64,000 nt of DNA from Marinobacterium_A aestuariivivens (lineage in GTDB: Bacteria; Pseudomonadota; Gammaproteobacteria; Pseudomonadales; Balneatricaceae). The translations under genes were made by a program, and so were the position numbers. The stretch covers positions 2,046,001 through 2,110,000 of the forward strand of contig NZ_JBHSWE010000001.1 in assembly GCF_042661465.1 (NCBI RefSeq). The letters run 5' to 3'. Positions 35,708 through 43,918 of this stretch are shown here, one piece after another; the stretch's first letter is position 1; every line of letters starts with the position of its first letter. The notes under the pieces were generated by a model. That model did not search any database. It saw only the letters and a list, made by a program, of their open reading frames with translations, and was not told the DNA's origin.

Positions 35708-37279
35708 ATGCTGGACTCGAATCTGAAACAACAGCTGACCACCTACCTGCAGAACATCAAGACCCCGGTCGAGCTCAGTCTTTCGCTCGACGACAGCGCC
35801 AAGGCCCGTGAGCTGTCCTCGCTGGCCCGCGAGATCGTGGAACTCTCGGACCGCATCACCCTGACCGAGAACGGCACCGCCAGCGGCCGGGTCCCGAGCC
35901 TCGGCGTCGCGCCGGCAGGCCAGGCCCCGCGCGTGGAATTCGCCGGTGTGCCTATGGGTCACGAATTCACCTCCCTGGTACTGGCGCTGCTGCAGGCCGG
36001 CGGCCATCCAGCCAAGGCCGAAGCGGCCCTGCTGGACCAGGTACGCAATCTCGAAGGCGAATACCGCTTCGAAACCTTTATTTCGCTGTCATGCCAGAAC
36101 TGCCCGGACGTCGTCCAGGCACTGAACCTGATGGCGGTGCTGAACCCCAACATCAGCCATGTGATGATCGACGGCGCCCTGTTCCAGGACGAAGTCGGCA
36201 AACGCAACGTCATGGCCGTGCCGTCGGTGTTCCTGAACGGCGAGCCCTTCGGCCAGGGCCGTATGACGCTGGCCGAAATCGTCAACAAGGTCGATACCGG
36301 TGCCGCCGCCCGCCAGGCCGAAGCCCTGGCAGAGAAGGCTCCTTACGACGTGCTGGTCGTCGGCGGCGGCCCCGCCGGCGCCGCAGCGGCGATCTACGCC
36401 GCACGCAAGGGCATCCGTACCGGTGTCGTCGCGGACCGCTTCGGCGGCCAGGTGATGGACACCGTCGGCATCGAGAATTTCATCTCAGTCAGGGCCACCG
36501 AAGGCCCGAAGCTGGCGGCCAACCTCGAGCAGCACGTGCTCGACTACGACGTCGACCTGATGACCGCCCAGCAGGCCCGCAAGCTGAGCCGCAAGGCGCT
36601 GGTCGAAATCGAACTGGAAAACGGCGCCGTGCTGAAGAGCCGCTCGGTGATCCTCGCCACCGGCGCCCGCTGGCGCGAACTGAACGTGCCCGGCGAGCAG
36701 GAATACCGCGGCAAGGGCGTGGCCTACTGCCCGCACTGCGACGGCCCGCTGTTCAAGGGCAGGAAGGTGGCCGTGATCGGCGGCGGCAATTCCGGCATCG
36801 AGGCCGCGATCGACCTGGCCGGCATCGTCGAGCACGTCACGGTGCTGGAATTCGGCGGCGAACTGCGCGCCGACGAGGTGCTGCAGCGCAAGGCGCGCTC
36901 GATGACCAATATCGAGATCATCACCTCGGCCCAGACCACCGAGGTGCTCGGCGACGGCCAGAGGGTCAGCGGCCTGCGCTATACCGATCGCAACTCGGGC
37001 GAGAGCCGCGATATCGCCCTGGCCGGCATCTTCGTGCAGATTGGCTTGGTGCCGAACACCGAGTGGCTCAAGGGCGACATCGAGCTGAGCCGCCACGGCG
37101 AGATCGTGGTCGGCAGCCGCGGCGAGACCTCGGTACCCGGCGTCTTCGCCGCCGGCGATGTCACCACGGTGCCGTACAAGCAGATCATCATCTCGATGGG
37201 CGCCGGCGCCACCGCCGCGCTTGGCGCCTTCGACTACCTGATCCGCGAATCGGTGGATGACACCGAACAGGCCGCCTGA
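35708..37279 (+). CDS. ahpF: Alkyl hydroperoxide reductase flavoprotein subunit
   Basis: The 523-residue NADH-dependent reductase for AhpC. The N-terminal double thioredoxin-like domain carries the redox pair in SLSCQNCPDVV. FAD binding is at VVGGGPAGAAAAIYAARKG, and the thioredoxin-reductase-type active site reads AYCPHCDGPLF, followed by the NADH site VIGGGNSGIEAA. The C-terminal GVFAAGDVTTVPYKQI is typical. Length is normal (E. coli 521). A very clear terminator follows at 37331. Confidence 0.97.
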   Translation: MLDSNLKQQLTTYLQNIKTPVELSLSLDDSAKARELSSLAREIVELSDRITLTENGTASGRVPSLGVAPAGQAPRVEFAGVPMGHEFTSLVLALLQAGGHPAKAEAALLDQVRNLEGEYRFETFISLSCQNCPDVVQALNLMAVLNPNISHVMIDGALFQDEVGKRNVMAVPSVFLNGEPFGQGRMTLAEIVNKVDTGAAARQAEALAEKAPYDVLVVGGGPAGAAAAIYAARKGIRTGVVADRFGGQVMDTVGIENFISVRATEGPKLAANLEQHVLDYDVDLMTAQQARKLSRKALVEIELENGAVLKSRSVILATGARWRELNVPGEQEYRGKGVAYCPHCDGPLFKGRKVAVIGGGNSGIEAAIDLAGIVEHVTVLEFGGELRADEVLQRKARSMTNIEIITSAQTTEVLGDGQRVSGLRYTDRNSGESRDIALAGIFVQIGLVPNTEWLKGDIELSRHGEIVVGSRGETSVPGVFAAGDVTTVPYKQIIISMGAGATAALGAFDYLIRESVDDTEQAA

Positions 37280-37330
37280 TACCAGGCCAACTGATCCTCC
37301 AGCCTTTTCATCGCGCATCCTTGATGACCG

Positions 37331-37354
37331 GGCCCTTCGGGGCCTATTTTTTTT
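37331..37354 (+). terminator. Rho-independent terminator of ahpF
   Basis: GGCCC (37331-37335), TTCG loop, GGGCC (37340-37344), then TA and a run of nine T's. This is a textbook intrinsic terminator. Confidence 0.93.
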
Positions 37355-37365
37355 GATTGCATTTA

Positions 37366-37380
37366 TAGACAATCGGTCTA
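37366..37380. promoter_or_regulatory. AcuR operator before acuR
   Basis: TAGAC-N5-GTCTA within ATTTATAGAC...GTCTAA, repeated with the same flanks before acuI at 38167-38181. It ends 3 bases before the first possible acuR start, so repressor binding would block transcription of acuR itself. Confidence 0.8.
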
Positions 37381-37382
37381 AT

Positions 37383-38024
37383 ATGGTCACCATGAACGAG
37401 ACAGTATCCAGGCCCCGCCGCGGACGACCACCCAAGGTGGCGCGCGACTATGACGATACCCGCGAGGAACTGCTGCGCCACGGCATGGCCGTGCTGACAG
37501 AGCAGGGCTTCGGCAATGCCGGCATCGACGGCATCCTGCGCGCCGTCGGCGTGCCCAAGGGGTCCTTCTATCACTATTTCGCCAGCAAGGAGGCGTTCGG
37601 CCTCGCGGTGCTGGAGCGCTACGACCGCTATTTCGCCGCCAAGCTGGACCGTCATCTGCTCGATGCCAGCCTTCCGCCGCTGCAGCGCATTCGTCGTTTC
37701 GCCGAGGAAGCCCGTGACGGCATGGCGAAGTACGCCTATGCCCGTGGTTGTCTGGCCGGCAACCTCGGTCAGGAAGTCGGACAATTGCCGGACAGCTTTC
37801 GCAGCCGCGTCAGTGCCATTTTCGACAGCTGGCAGGATCGGCTGGCGACTTGTTTGCAGGAAGCTCAGGCCAACGGCGAGCTGGCTGCCGAAGCGGACTG
37901 CCAGACACTGGCGGAATATTTCTGGATAGGCTGGGAAGGCGCGGTGATGCGGGCACGCCTGGCCACCAGCGACCGGCCGATCGAACTCTTCATCGAGCAG
38001 TTCCTGACTGGGCTGCCGCGGTGA
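37383..38024 (+). CDS. acuR: TetR-family repressor of acrylate metabolism (AcuR-like)
   Basis: A TetR repressor of about 213 residues with the N-terminal RRGRPPKVARDYDDTREELL basic stretch, helix-turn-helix GIDGILRAVGVPKGSFYHYFASKEAFG, and a C-terminal TetR_C domain (ARGCLAGNLGQEV). The RPRRGRPP start and pairing with acuI are as in the acuR-acuI genes of DMSP/acrylate users. Start ATG 37383 or 37392: both sit directly at the operator, so the mRNA is leaderless or nearly so; the frame upstream of the terminator is not coding. It probably represses itself and acuI, with acrylate as inducer. Confidence 0.85.
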   Translation: MVTMNETVSRPRRGRPPKVARDYDDTREELLRHGMAVLTEQGFGNAGIDGILRAVGVPKGSFYHYFASKEAFGLAVLERYDRYFAAKLDRHLLDASLPPLQRIRRFAEEARDGMAKYAYARGCLAGNLGQEVGQLPDSFRSRVSAIFDSWQDRLATCLQEAQANGELAAEADCQTLAEYFWIGWEGAVMRARLATSDRPIELFIEQFLTGLPR

Positions 38025-38166
38025 TGTCTGTATCACAGGGAATTTCGAACGAGGCCCATCACGCCTAACGTTCAGGAAGTCCCCCTTTCGGTGCGGCTCG
38101 TTTCACTCACCGGCACCCTGCACCAGGACCGCCAGTCGGACGGGCGCCATTTTGCACAGCCATTTA

Positions 38167-38181
38167 TAGACGACAAGTCTA
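38167..38181. promoter_or_regulatory. AcuR operator before acuI
   Basis: TAGAC-N5-GTCTA with the same flanking ATTTATAGAC and GTCTAA as at 37366-37380. It lies 14 bases before the acuI ATG and overlaps the likely transcription start. Confidence 0.8.
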
Positions 38182-38194
38182 AAAGGAGCGAAAA

Positions 38195-39181
38195 ATGTTC
38201 AAGGGCATACTGATCGAGAAAGACGACAACGGTTACCGGGCCGAACTCAAGGAGCTCGCCGAATTGCAGCTGCCTGAAGGCGAGGTGCTGGTGCGTGTCG
38301 AGTACAGCACCCTCAACTACAAGGACGGCCTGGCCATTACCGGCAAGTCGCCGGTGGTGCGGCGCTTCCCGATGGTACCGGGCGTCGACCTGGCCGGCAC
38401 GGTCGAGGACAGCAGCGATCCGGCCTTCAAGCCGGGCGATCGCGTCGTGCTCAACGGCTGGGGCGTTGGTGAAGTGCACTGGGGCGGCCTGGCCGAAAAG
38501 GCCCGTCTCAAGAGCGAGTGGCTGATGCCGCTGCCTGAGGGTCTGAGCGTCCGCCAGGCCATGGCCGTCGGCACCGCCGGCTATACCGCCATGCTCTGCG
38601 TGATGGCCCTGGAGCGCCAGGGCGTCACGCCCGACCAGGGCGAGGTACTGGTGACCGGTGCCAACGGCGGCGTCGGCAGCTTCGCCGTCCAGCTGCTGGC
38701 GAAGCTGGGCTACCGCGTCGTCGCCTCGACCGGACGGCCACAGGAAGCCGACTACCTCAAGAGCCTCGGCGCGGCCGAAATCATCGACCGTGCCGAGCTG
38801 TCGGAGCCGGGCAAGCCGCTGCAGAGGGAACGCTGGGCCGGCGCCATCGATTCGGTCGGCAGCCATACCCTCGCCAATGTCTGTGCCGGCACCCGCTATG
38901 GCGGTGCCGTTGCGGCCTGCGGTCTGGCCCAGGGCATGGATTTCCCGGCCACCGTCGCCCCCTTCATCCTGCGCGGCGTCACCCTGGCCGGCGTCGACTC
39001 CGTGATGTGCCCGATGCCGAAGCGCGTCGAAGCCTGGAACCGGCTGGCAGGGCTGGTCGATGCCCCGGCTCTGGACAACATCGCCCATGAGATCGGTCTC
39101 GAACAGGCGATCGACACCGCCCGCGACCTGCTCGACGGCAAGGTCCGCGGCCGGGTAATCGTGAAGGTTGCGCAAGCCTGA
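38195..39181 (+). CDS. acuI: Acryloyl-CoA reductase (AcuI/YhdH family)
   Basis: A 328-residue zinc-independent medium-chain reductase that turns acryloyl-CoA into propionyl-CoA with NADPH. This is the detoxification step of acrylate made from DMSP. YSTLNYKDGLAITGKSPVVR and PGVDLAGTVEDS at the N terminus, the NADPH loop TGANGGVGSFAVQLLAKLG and the ending LLDGKVRGRVIVKV are family hallmarks. AAGGAGCG precedes ATG 38195. No DMSP lyase or CoA ligase gene is in the window. Confidence 0.93.
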   Translation: MFKGILIEKDDNGYRAELKELAELQLPEGEVLVRVEYSTLNYKDGLAITGKSPVVRRFPMVPGVDLAGTVEDSSDPAFKPGDRVVLNGWGVGEVHWGGLAEKARLKSEWLMPLPEGLSVRQAMAVGTAGYTAMLCVMALERQGVTPDQGEVLVTGANGGVGSFAVQLLAKLGYRVVASTGRPQEADYLKSLGAAEIIDRAELSEPGKPLQRERWAGAIDSVGSHTLANVCAGTRYGGAVAACGLAQGMDFPATVAPFILRGVTLAGVDSVMCPMPKRVEAWNRLAGLVDAPALDNIAHEIGLEQAIDTARDLLDGKVRGRVIVKVAQA

Positions 39182-39209
39182 GGCGTTCAGGATGCCGATA
39201 GACATGTAG

Positions 39210-39241
39210 GTTGGGTCAAGTCGCGCAGCGACGGACCCAAC
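39210..39241. repeat. Intergenic inverted repeat after acuI
   Basis: GTTGGGTC (39210-39217) pairs with GACCCAAC (39234-39241), with an inner TCGC/GCGA stem. The type is a common small intergenic repeat of gammaproteobacteria. It may act as the acuI transcript end. Confidence 0.6.
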
Positions 39242-39413
39242 ACAAGACCCCGCAACAACTCAATTCTACCCCGCCGGAGCCCGATAGCACCGGCGGAATT
39301 CGCTCCGTTCATTCCGCCCTACCACTTACCACTTGTACTTTTTTTAACCTTGAATTAGATTATACGAATATGCACTAAGCTTATTCCATAAAAGAATTTA
39401 AGGAGTAGCGGTT

Positions 39414-40277
39414 ATGCGCCCGATCGTGACTCACTTCTTCGACGAACCGACCTTCACCTTCAGTTACGTGGTACAGGATCCGGAATCCCGGCACTGCGCC
39501 ATCGTCGACTCGGTACTCGATTTCGACTACGCCGCCGGCCGCACCTCGACCGGCTCGGCCGATGCCATCCTCGACTTTATCGCGCGCGAGGGTCTCGAGG
39601 TCGACTGGATCCTCGAGACCCATGTCCATGCCGATCATCTCTCCGCGGCCCAGTACCTGCGGCAGAAAACCGGCGGCAAGATCGGCATCGGCAGCCATAT
39701 CCGCACCGTGCAGGATACCTTCGGCAGGATCTTCAACGCCGGCACCGAGTTCGCCCACGACGGCAGTCAGTTCGATCGGCTGTTCGACGATGGCGACCGT
39801 ATCCGCATCGGCAGCCTCGAAGGCCACGCCATCCATACCCCCGGCCATACGCCGGCCTGCATGACCTATGTGTTCGGCGATGCCGCCTTCGTCGGCGACA
39901 CCCTGTTCATGCCGGATTACGGCACCGCGCGCTGCGATTTCCCGGGCGGCGACGCCGCGACTCTCTACCGCTCGATCCGGAAACTCTTCGCCCTGCCCGG
40001 CGAGACCCGGCTGTTCATGTGCCACGACTACAAGGCCCCGGGACGCGACGACTACCTGCATGAAACCACGGTCGAGGCCGAACGCCGGCACAACATCCAT
40101 GTGCACGAAGGCATCAGCGAAGGCGATTTCGTGCGCATGCGCACCGAGCGTGACCGGACCCTGGACATGCCGCGGCTGATCCTGCCGTCGGTACAGGTCA
40201 ACATGCGTGCCGGCCAGCTGCCGCCGGCAGAGGAAAACGGCCAGATCTACCTGAAAGTGCCGGTCAACCTGCTCTGA
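39414..40277 (+). CDS. Metallo-beta-lactamase fold protein, persulfide dioxygenase-like (ETHE1/Blh group)
   Basis: A 287-residue MBL-fold hydrolase/dioxygenase. Metal ligands are in ETHVHADHLSAA, HTPGHTPACMTY, VGDTLFMPDYGTARCDFPGG and MCHDYKAP. The TARCDFPGG segment is typical of ETHE1-like persulfide dioxygenases, which oxidise glutathione persulfide to sulfite. AAGGAG lies before ATG 39414. The next gene is a DUF442-SQR fusion and then a SulP transporter, so sulfide (SQR) to persulfide to sulfite (this enzyme) to export forms a consistent path. Blh-type biofilm-linked proteins of the same fold are the alternative label. Confidence 0.85.
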   Translation: MRPIVTHFFDEPTFTFSYVVQDPESRHCAIVDSVLDFDYAAGRTSTGSADAILDFIAREGLEVDWILETHVHADHLSAAQYLRQKTGGKIGIGSHIRTVQDTFGRIFNAGTEFAHDGSQFDRLFDDGDRIRIGSLEGHAIHTPGHTPACMTYVFGDAAFVGDTLFMPDYGTARCDFPGGDAATLYRSIRKLFALPGETRLFMCHDYKAPGRDDYLHETTVEAERRHNIHVHEGISEGDFVRMRTERDRTLDMPRLILPSVQVNMRAGQLPPAEENGQIYLKVPVNLL

Positions 40278-40311
40278 TCCGAGACTGCAACCCACAAGAA
40301 TTCCGAGGTGC

Positions 40312-42052
40312 ATGATGGACGTTCGACAGCTTAGCCCCTTTATCAGCGTCAGCCCGCAGCTCGCCCCGGCCGATGTCGGCCTTGCCGCCTCGATGGGCTT
40401 CAAGGCGATCATCGGCAACCGTCCGGAGCGGGAAAGCGAGGACCAGCCGGCCAACGACGAGATCCGCGCCGCCTGCGAACGCCATGGACTGGCCTGGCAC
40501 TACCTGCCGGTGGTTTCGGGCCGGATCGAAGATCCCGATGTCGCCGCCTTCCGCGCGCTGATGAACGAAGTGCGCGGCCCGGTGCTGGCGTTCTGCCGCA
40601 CCGGCACCCGCAGCGCCACCCTCTGGGCGCTGAGCGAGGCGCCGCGACTGGACGCGGAGGCTATCCTGCGCGCCACCGCCACGGCCGGCTATGACCTCGG
40701 CGCCCAGCGCGAACGCATCCAGGCCCTCGCAGGCGAAGGCGGCGCGCCGCTGCAGGTCGCCGGCAAGCGCCACGATGTGCTGATCGTCGGCGGTGGCGCC
40801 GGTGGCCAGTCGGTCGCCAGCAGCCTGCTGAAGCGCCAGCCGGACCTCGACATCGCCATCGTCGAACCGCGCACCGAACACTACTATCAGCCCGGCTGGA
40901 CCCTGGTTGGCGGCGGCGTCTTCGAGCGCCGCGAAACGGTGCGGCCGATGGCCGAGGTGATGCCGAAAGGGGTGAAATGGTACCAGGCCGCCGCCGCCGC
41001 TTTCCGGCCGGAGCAGCAGCTACTGGTGCTCGAGGACGGCGAGTGCCTGGGCTATCGCATCCTGGTCGTCGCGCCGGGCCTGCAGCTCGACTGGGACGCC
41101 ATTGCAGGCCTGCGCGAGACCCTGGGCCAGAACGGCGTCACGTCCAACTACCTGTTCGATCTGGCGCCCTATACCTGGAGCTGGTGCAGAACACCCGCAA
41201 GGACCGCGCCCTCTTCACCCAGCCGCCGATGCCGATCAAGTGCGCCGGTGCGCCGCAGAAGGCGATGTACCGGCCTGCGACCACTGGAAACGACAGCAGC
41301 GGCTGGGCGATCTCGAGGTTGAGTTCTGCACCGCCGGTGCCGCGCTGTTCGGCGTCGCCGACTATGTGCCGGCGCTGATGGAATACGTCGAACGATACGG
41401 CATCCAGCTCAATTTCCAGCACAACCTGATCGCCGTCGACGGCCCGAACCGCTGTGCCACCTTCAAGGTGACCGATGCCGAAGGCCAGACCCGCGAGATC
41501 GAGAAACCCTTCGACATGCTGCATGTCTGCCCGGTGCAGAAAGCCCCGGCGTTCATCAGCCAGAGTCCGCTGGCCGATGCCGCCGGCTGGATCGAGCTCG
41601 ATCCGGAAACCCTGCAGCACAAGCGCTATGGCGATGTCTTTGGCCTCGGCGATGCCGGCAACACCCCCAACGCCAAGACCGCAGCGGCCGTGCGCAAGCA
41701 GGCACCGGTGGTGGCCGAGAACGTGCTGCGGGCGCTGCTGGGCGAAGCGCCGCGCGCCATCTACGATGGCTACGGCTCCTGTCCGCTGACGGTGGAACGC
41801 GGCAAGATCGTGCTGGCCGAATTCGGCTACGGCGGCAAGCTGCAGCCGACCTTCCCGACCTGGCTGGTCGACGGCCGCCGTCCAAGCCGGCTGTCCTGGC
41901 TGCTGAAGGAGAAGCTGCTGCCCTGGATCTACTGGAACGGCATGCTGAAAGGCCGCGAATGGCTGGCGCAGCCGCAGATCCTGGCCCACAACCCGGCGCA
42001 GCATGACGCGGCGGCGGCCTGCGATTTCGGCGACCGGAAACAGGGAATCTGA
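40312..42052 (+). CDS. DUF442-sulfide:quinone oxidoreductase fusion, two frameshifts
   Basis: The N-terminal domain (about residues 1-140) is DUF442, a phosphatase/rhodanese-like fold with a C-x4-R loop, FCRTGTRSAT. The rest is a sulfide:quinone oxidoreductase-like flavoprotein: FAD site VLIVGGGAGGQSVASSLL, then YYQPGWTLVGGG, and a conserved cysteine in PMPIKCAGAPQKAMY. A second cysteine is in MLHVCPVQKAP, followed by FGLGDAGNTPNAKTAAAV. Two missing bases, near 41177-41180 and 41270-41274, break the frame; restored length is about 580 residues. The fused domain may handle the persulfide product of the SQR part. The stop is 1 base before the SulP gene. Confidence 0.85.
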
Positions 42053-42053
42053 G

Positions 42054-43830
42054 ATGCTCGAACGCTACCTACCGATCCTCGGCTGGCTGCGCCATTACGA
42101 CCGAGGCATGCTGACCAGCGATCTGGTCGCGGCGCTGATCGTGACCGTGATGCTGATCCCCCAGTCGCTGGCCTATGCACTGCTGGCCGGCCTGCCGGCC
42201 GAGGTGGGTCTCTATGCCAGCATCCTGCCGCTGGTCGCCTACGCGATCTTCGGCACCAGTCGAACCCTCGCGGTCGGGCCGGTCGCGGTAGTCTCGCTGA
42301 TGACGGCGGCCGCCATCGGCAACCTGGCCCTGCCGGGCACCGAAGCCTATCTCGCGGCAGCCATTGCGCTGGCCTTTATCTCGGGCCTGCTGCTGATGCT
42401 GATGGGGATTCTGCGGCTCGGGATGCTGGCGAATTTTCTCAGCCACCCGGTGATCTCGGCCTTTATCACCGCGTCCGGCCTGATCATCGCCGCCAGTCAG
42501 CTCAAGCATATCTTCGGCGTCGATGCCGGCGGCGACAACCTGCTGGAAATCCTGCTGGCACTGGGCTGGCAGCTCGACCAGAGCAACCTGCCGACACTGA
42601 TCATCGGTGCCGGTGCCGTCGCCTTCCTGTTCTGGGTCCGCAGCCGGCTCAAGCCGCTGCTGGTACGGGCCGGCCTGTCGTCCCGGCTGGCCGACCTGCT
42701 GGCCAAGGCCGGTCCCGTACTGGCGGTGGCGGTCACGACCCGGCAACCGCCGGCGGCGGCCTGGTGGAGCAGGGCGTGCGGGTCGTCGGCGAGGTCCCCG
42801 GGGACTGCCCTCGATCGGTCTGCCGCTGTTCGATGCCGATCTCTGGCAACAGCTGTTCATCTCGGCGCTGCTGATCAGCGTGGTCGGCTTCGTCGAATCG
42901 GTGTCGGTGGCCCAGACCCTGGCGGCCAAGCGGCGCCAGCGCATCTGCCCGGACCAGGAACTGATCGCGCTGGGCGGTGCCAATATCGCCTCGTCCCTGT
43001 CCGGCGGCTTCCCGGTGACCGGGGGCTTCTCGCGCTCGGTGGTCAATTTCGATGCCGGCGCCGAAACCCCGGCCGCCGGCGCCTTCACCGCCATCGGCAT
43101 TGCCCTGGTCACGCTGCTGCTGACGCCGCTGATCCACTATCTGCCGAAGGCCACGCTGGCGGCGACCATCATCGTCGCGGTGCTGTCGCTGGTCGATTTC
43201 GGCGCCCTTAAGCGCACCTGGAACTACTCGCGCAGCGACTTCATCGCCATGCTGGCGACGCTGCTGCTGACCCTGGTCGAGGGCGTCGAGCTTGGCATCA
43301 TCGCCGGCGTCGGGCTGTCGCTGCTGCTGTATCTGTACCGCACCAGCCAGCCCCACAGCGCCCTGGTCGGCCGGATGCCGGGCAGCGAGCACTTTCGCAA
43401 CGTCGAGCGCCACCCGGTCGAGACCGATCCGCGCATCCTGACGCTGCGCATCGACGAGAGCCTCTATTTCGCCAATGCGCGCTTCCTCGAGGACCGGATA
43501 GAAGCGCTGGTCGCGGAAAACCCGCGGGTCGAGCACTTCGTGCTGATGTGCCCGGCGGTCAACCTGATTGACGCCTCGGCACTGGAAAGCCTCGAGGCGA
43601 TCAACCAGCGCCTGAAGGACAGCGGCGTGCGCTTCCACCTGTCCGAGGTCAAGGGACCGGTGATGGACGCCCTCAAGCGCAGCCACTTCCTGGACGACCT
43701 GACCGGCGAGGTGTTCCTGAGCCAGTACGAGGCCTGGCACCGGCTGCACCAGCCTCCGACAGGCTGCGGAACCGGGCCTGTTCTGCCGGCGACACCGGCG
43801 TCGCAACGGGAACAGTCGACTGCGCCCTGA
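42054..43830 (+). CDS. SulP family anion transporter with STAS domain, two frameshifts
   Basis: A membrane transporter of about 592 residues. The N-terminal SulP part has LIPQSLAYALLAGLPAEVGLYAS and GTSRTLAVGPVAVVSLM; the C-terminal STAS domain runs from about RILTLRIDESLYFAN to the end. One base is missing near 42739-42743 and one in the G run at 42800-42803. ATG 42054 follows the SQR stop directly. SulP proteins carry sulfate, sulfite, bicarbonate or other anions; beside SQR and a persulfide dioxygenase, sulfite/sulfate movement is the likely role. Confidence 0.88.
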
Positions 43831-43918
43831 CACCCTCGGGTGACGCTCAGGGGCAAGCAACCCTCCGCAGTCTGGCGTGCAATGGGGAATCGTGCCGGAA
43901 TTTGTCAGGGAGGCCCCC

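Noticed and set aside
36091..37260. 389-residue plus-strand ORF and the antisense 36485-37435
   Set aside because: Both are shadows of ahpF; the Arg-rich composition (RRRPRRRR) is typical of an alternate frame in GC-rich genes.
38072..39205. 377-residue minus-strand ORF
   Set aside because: It is antisense to acuI, which has its ribosome site, operator and all family motifs.
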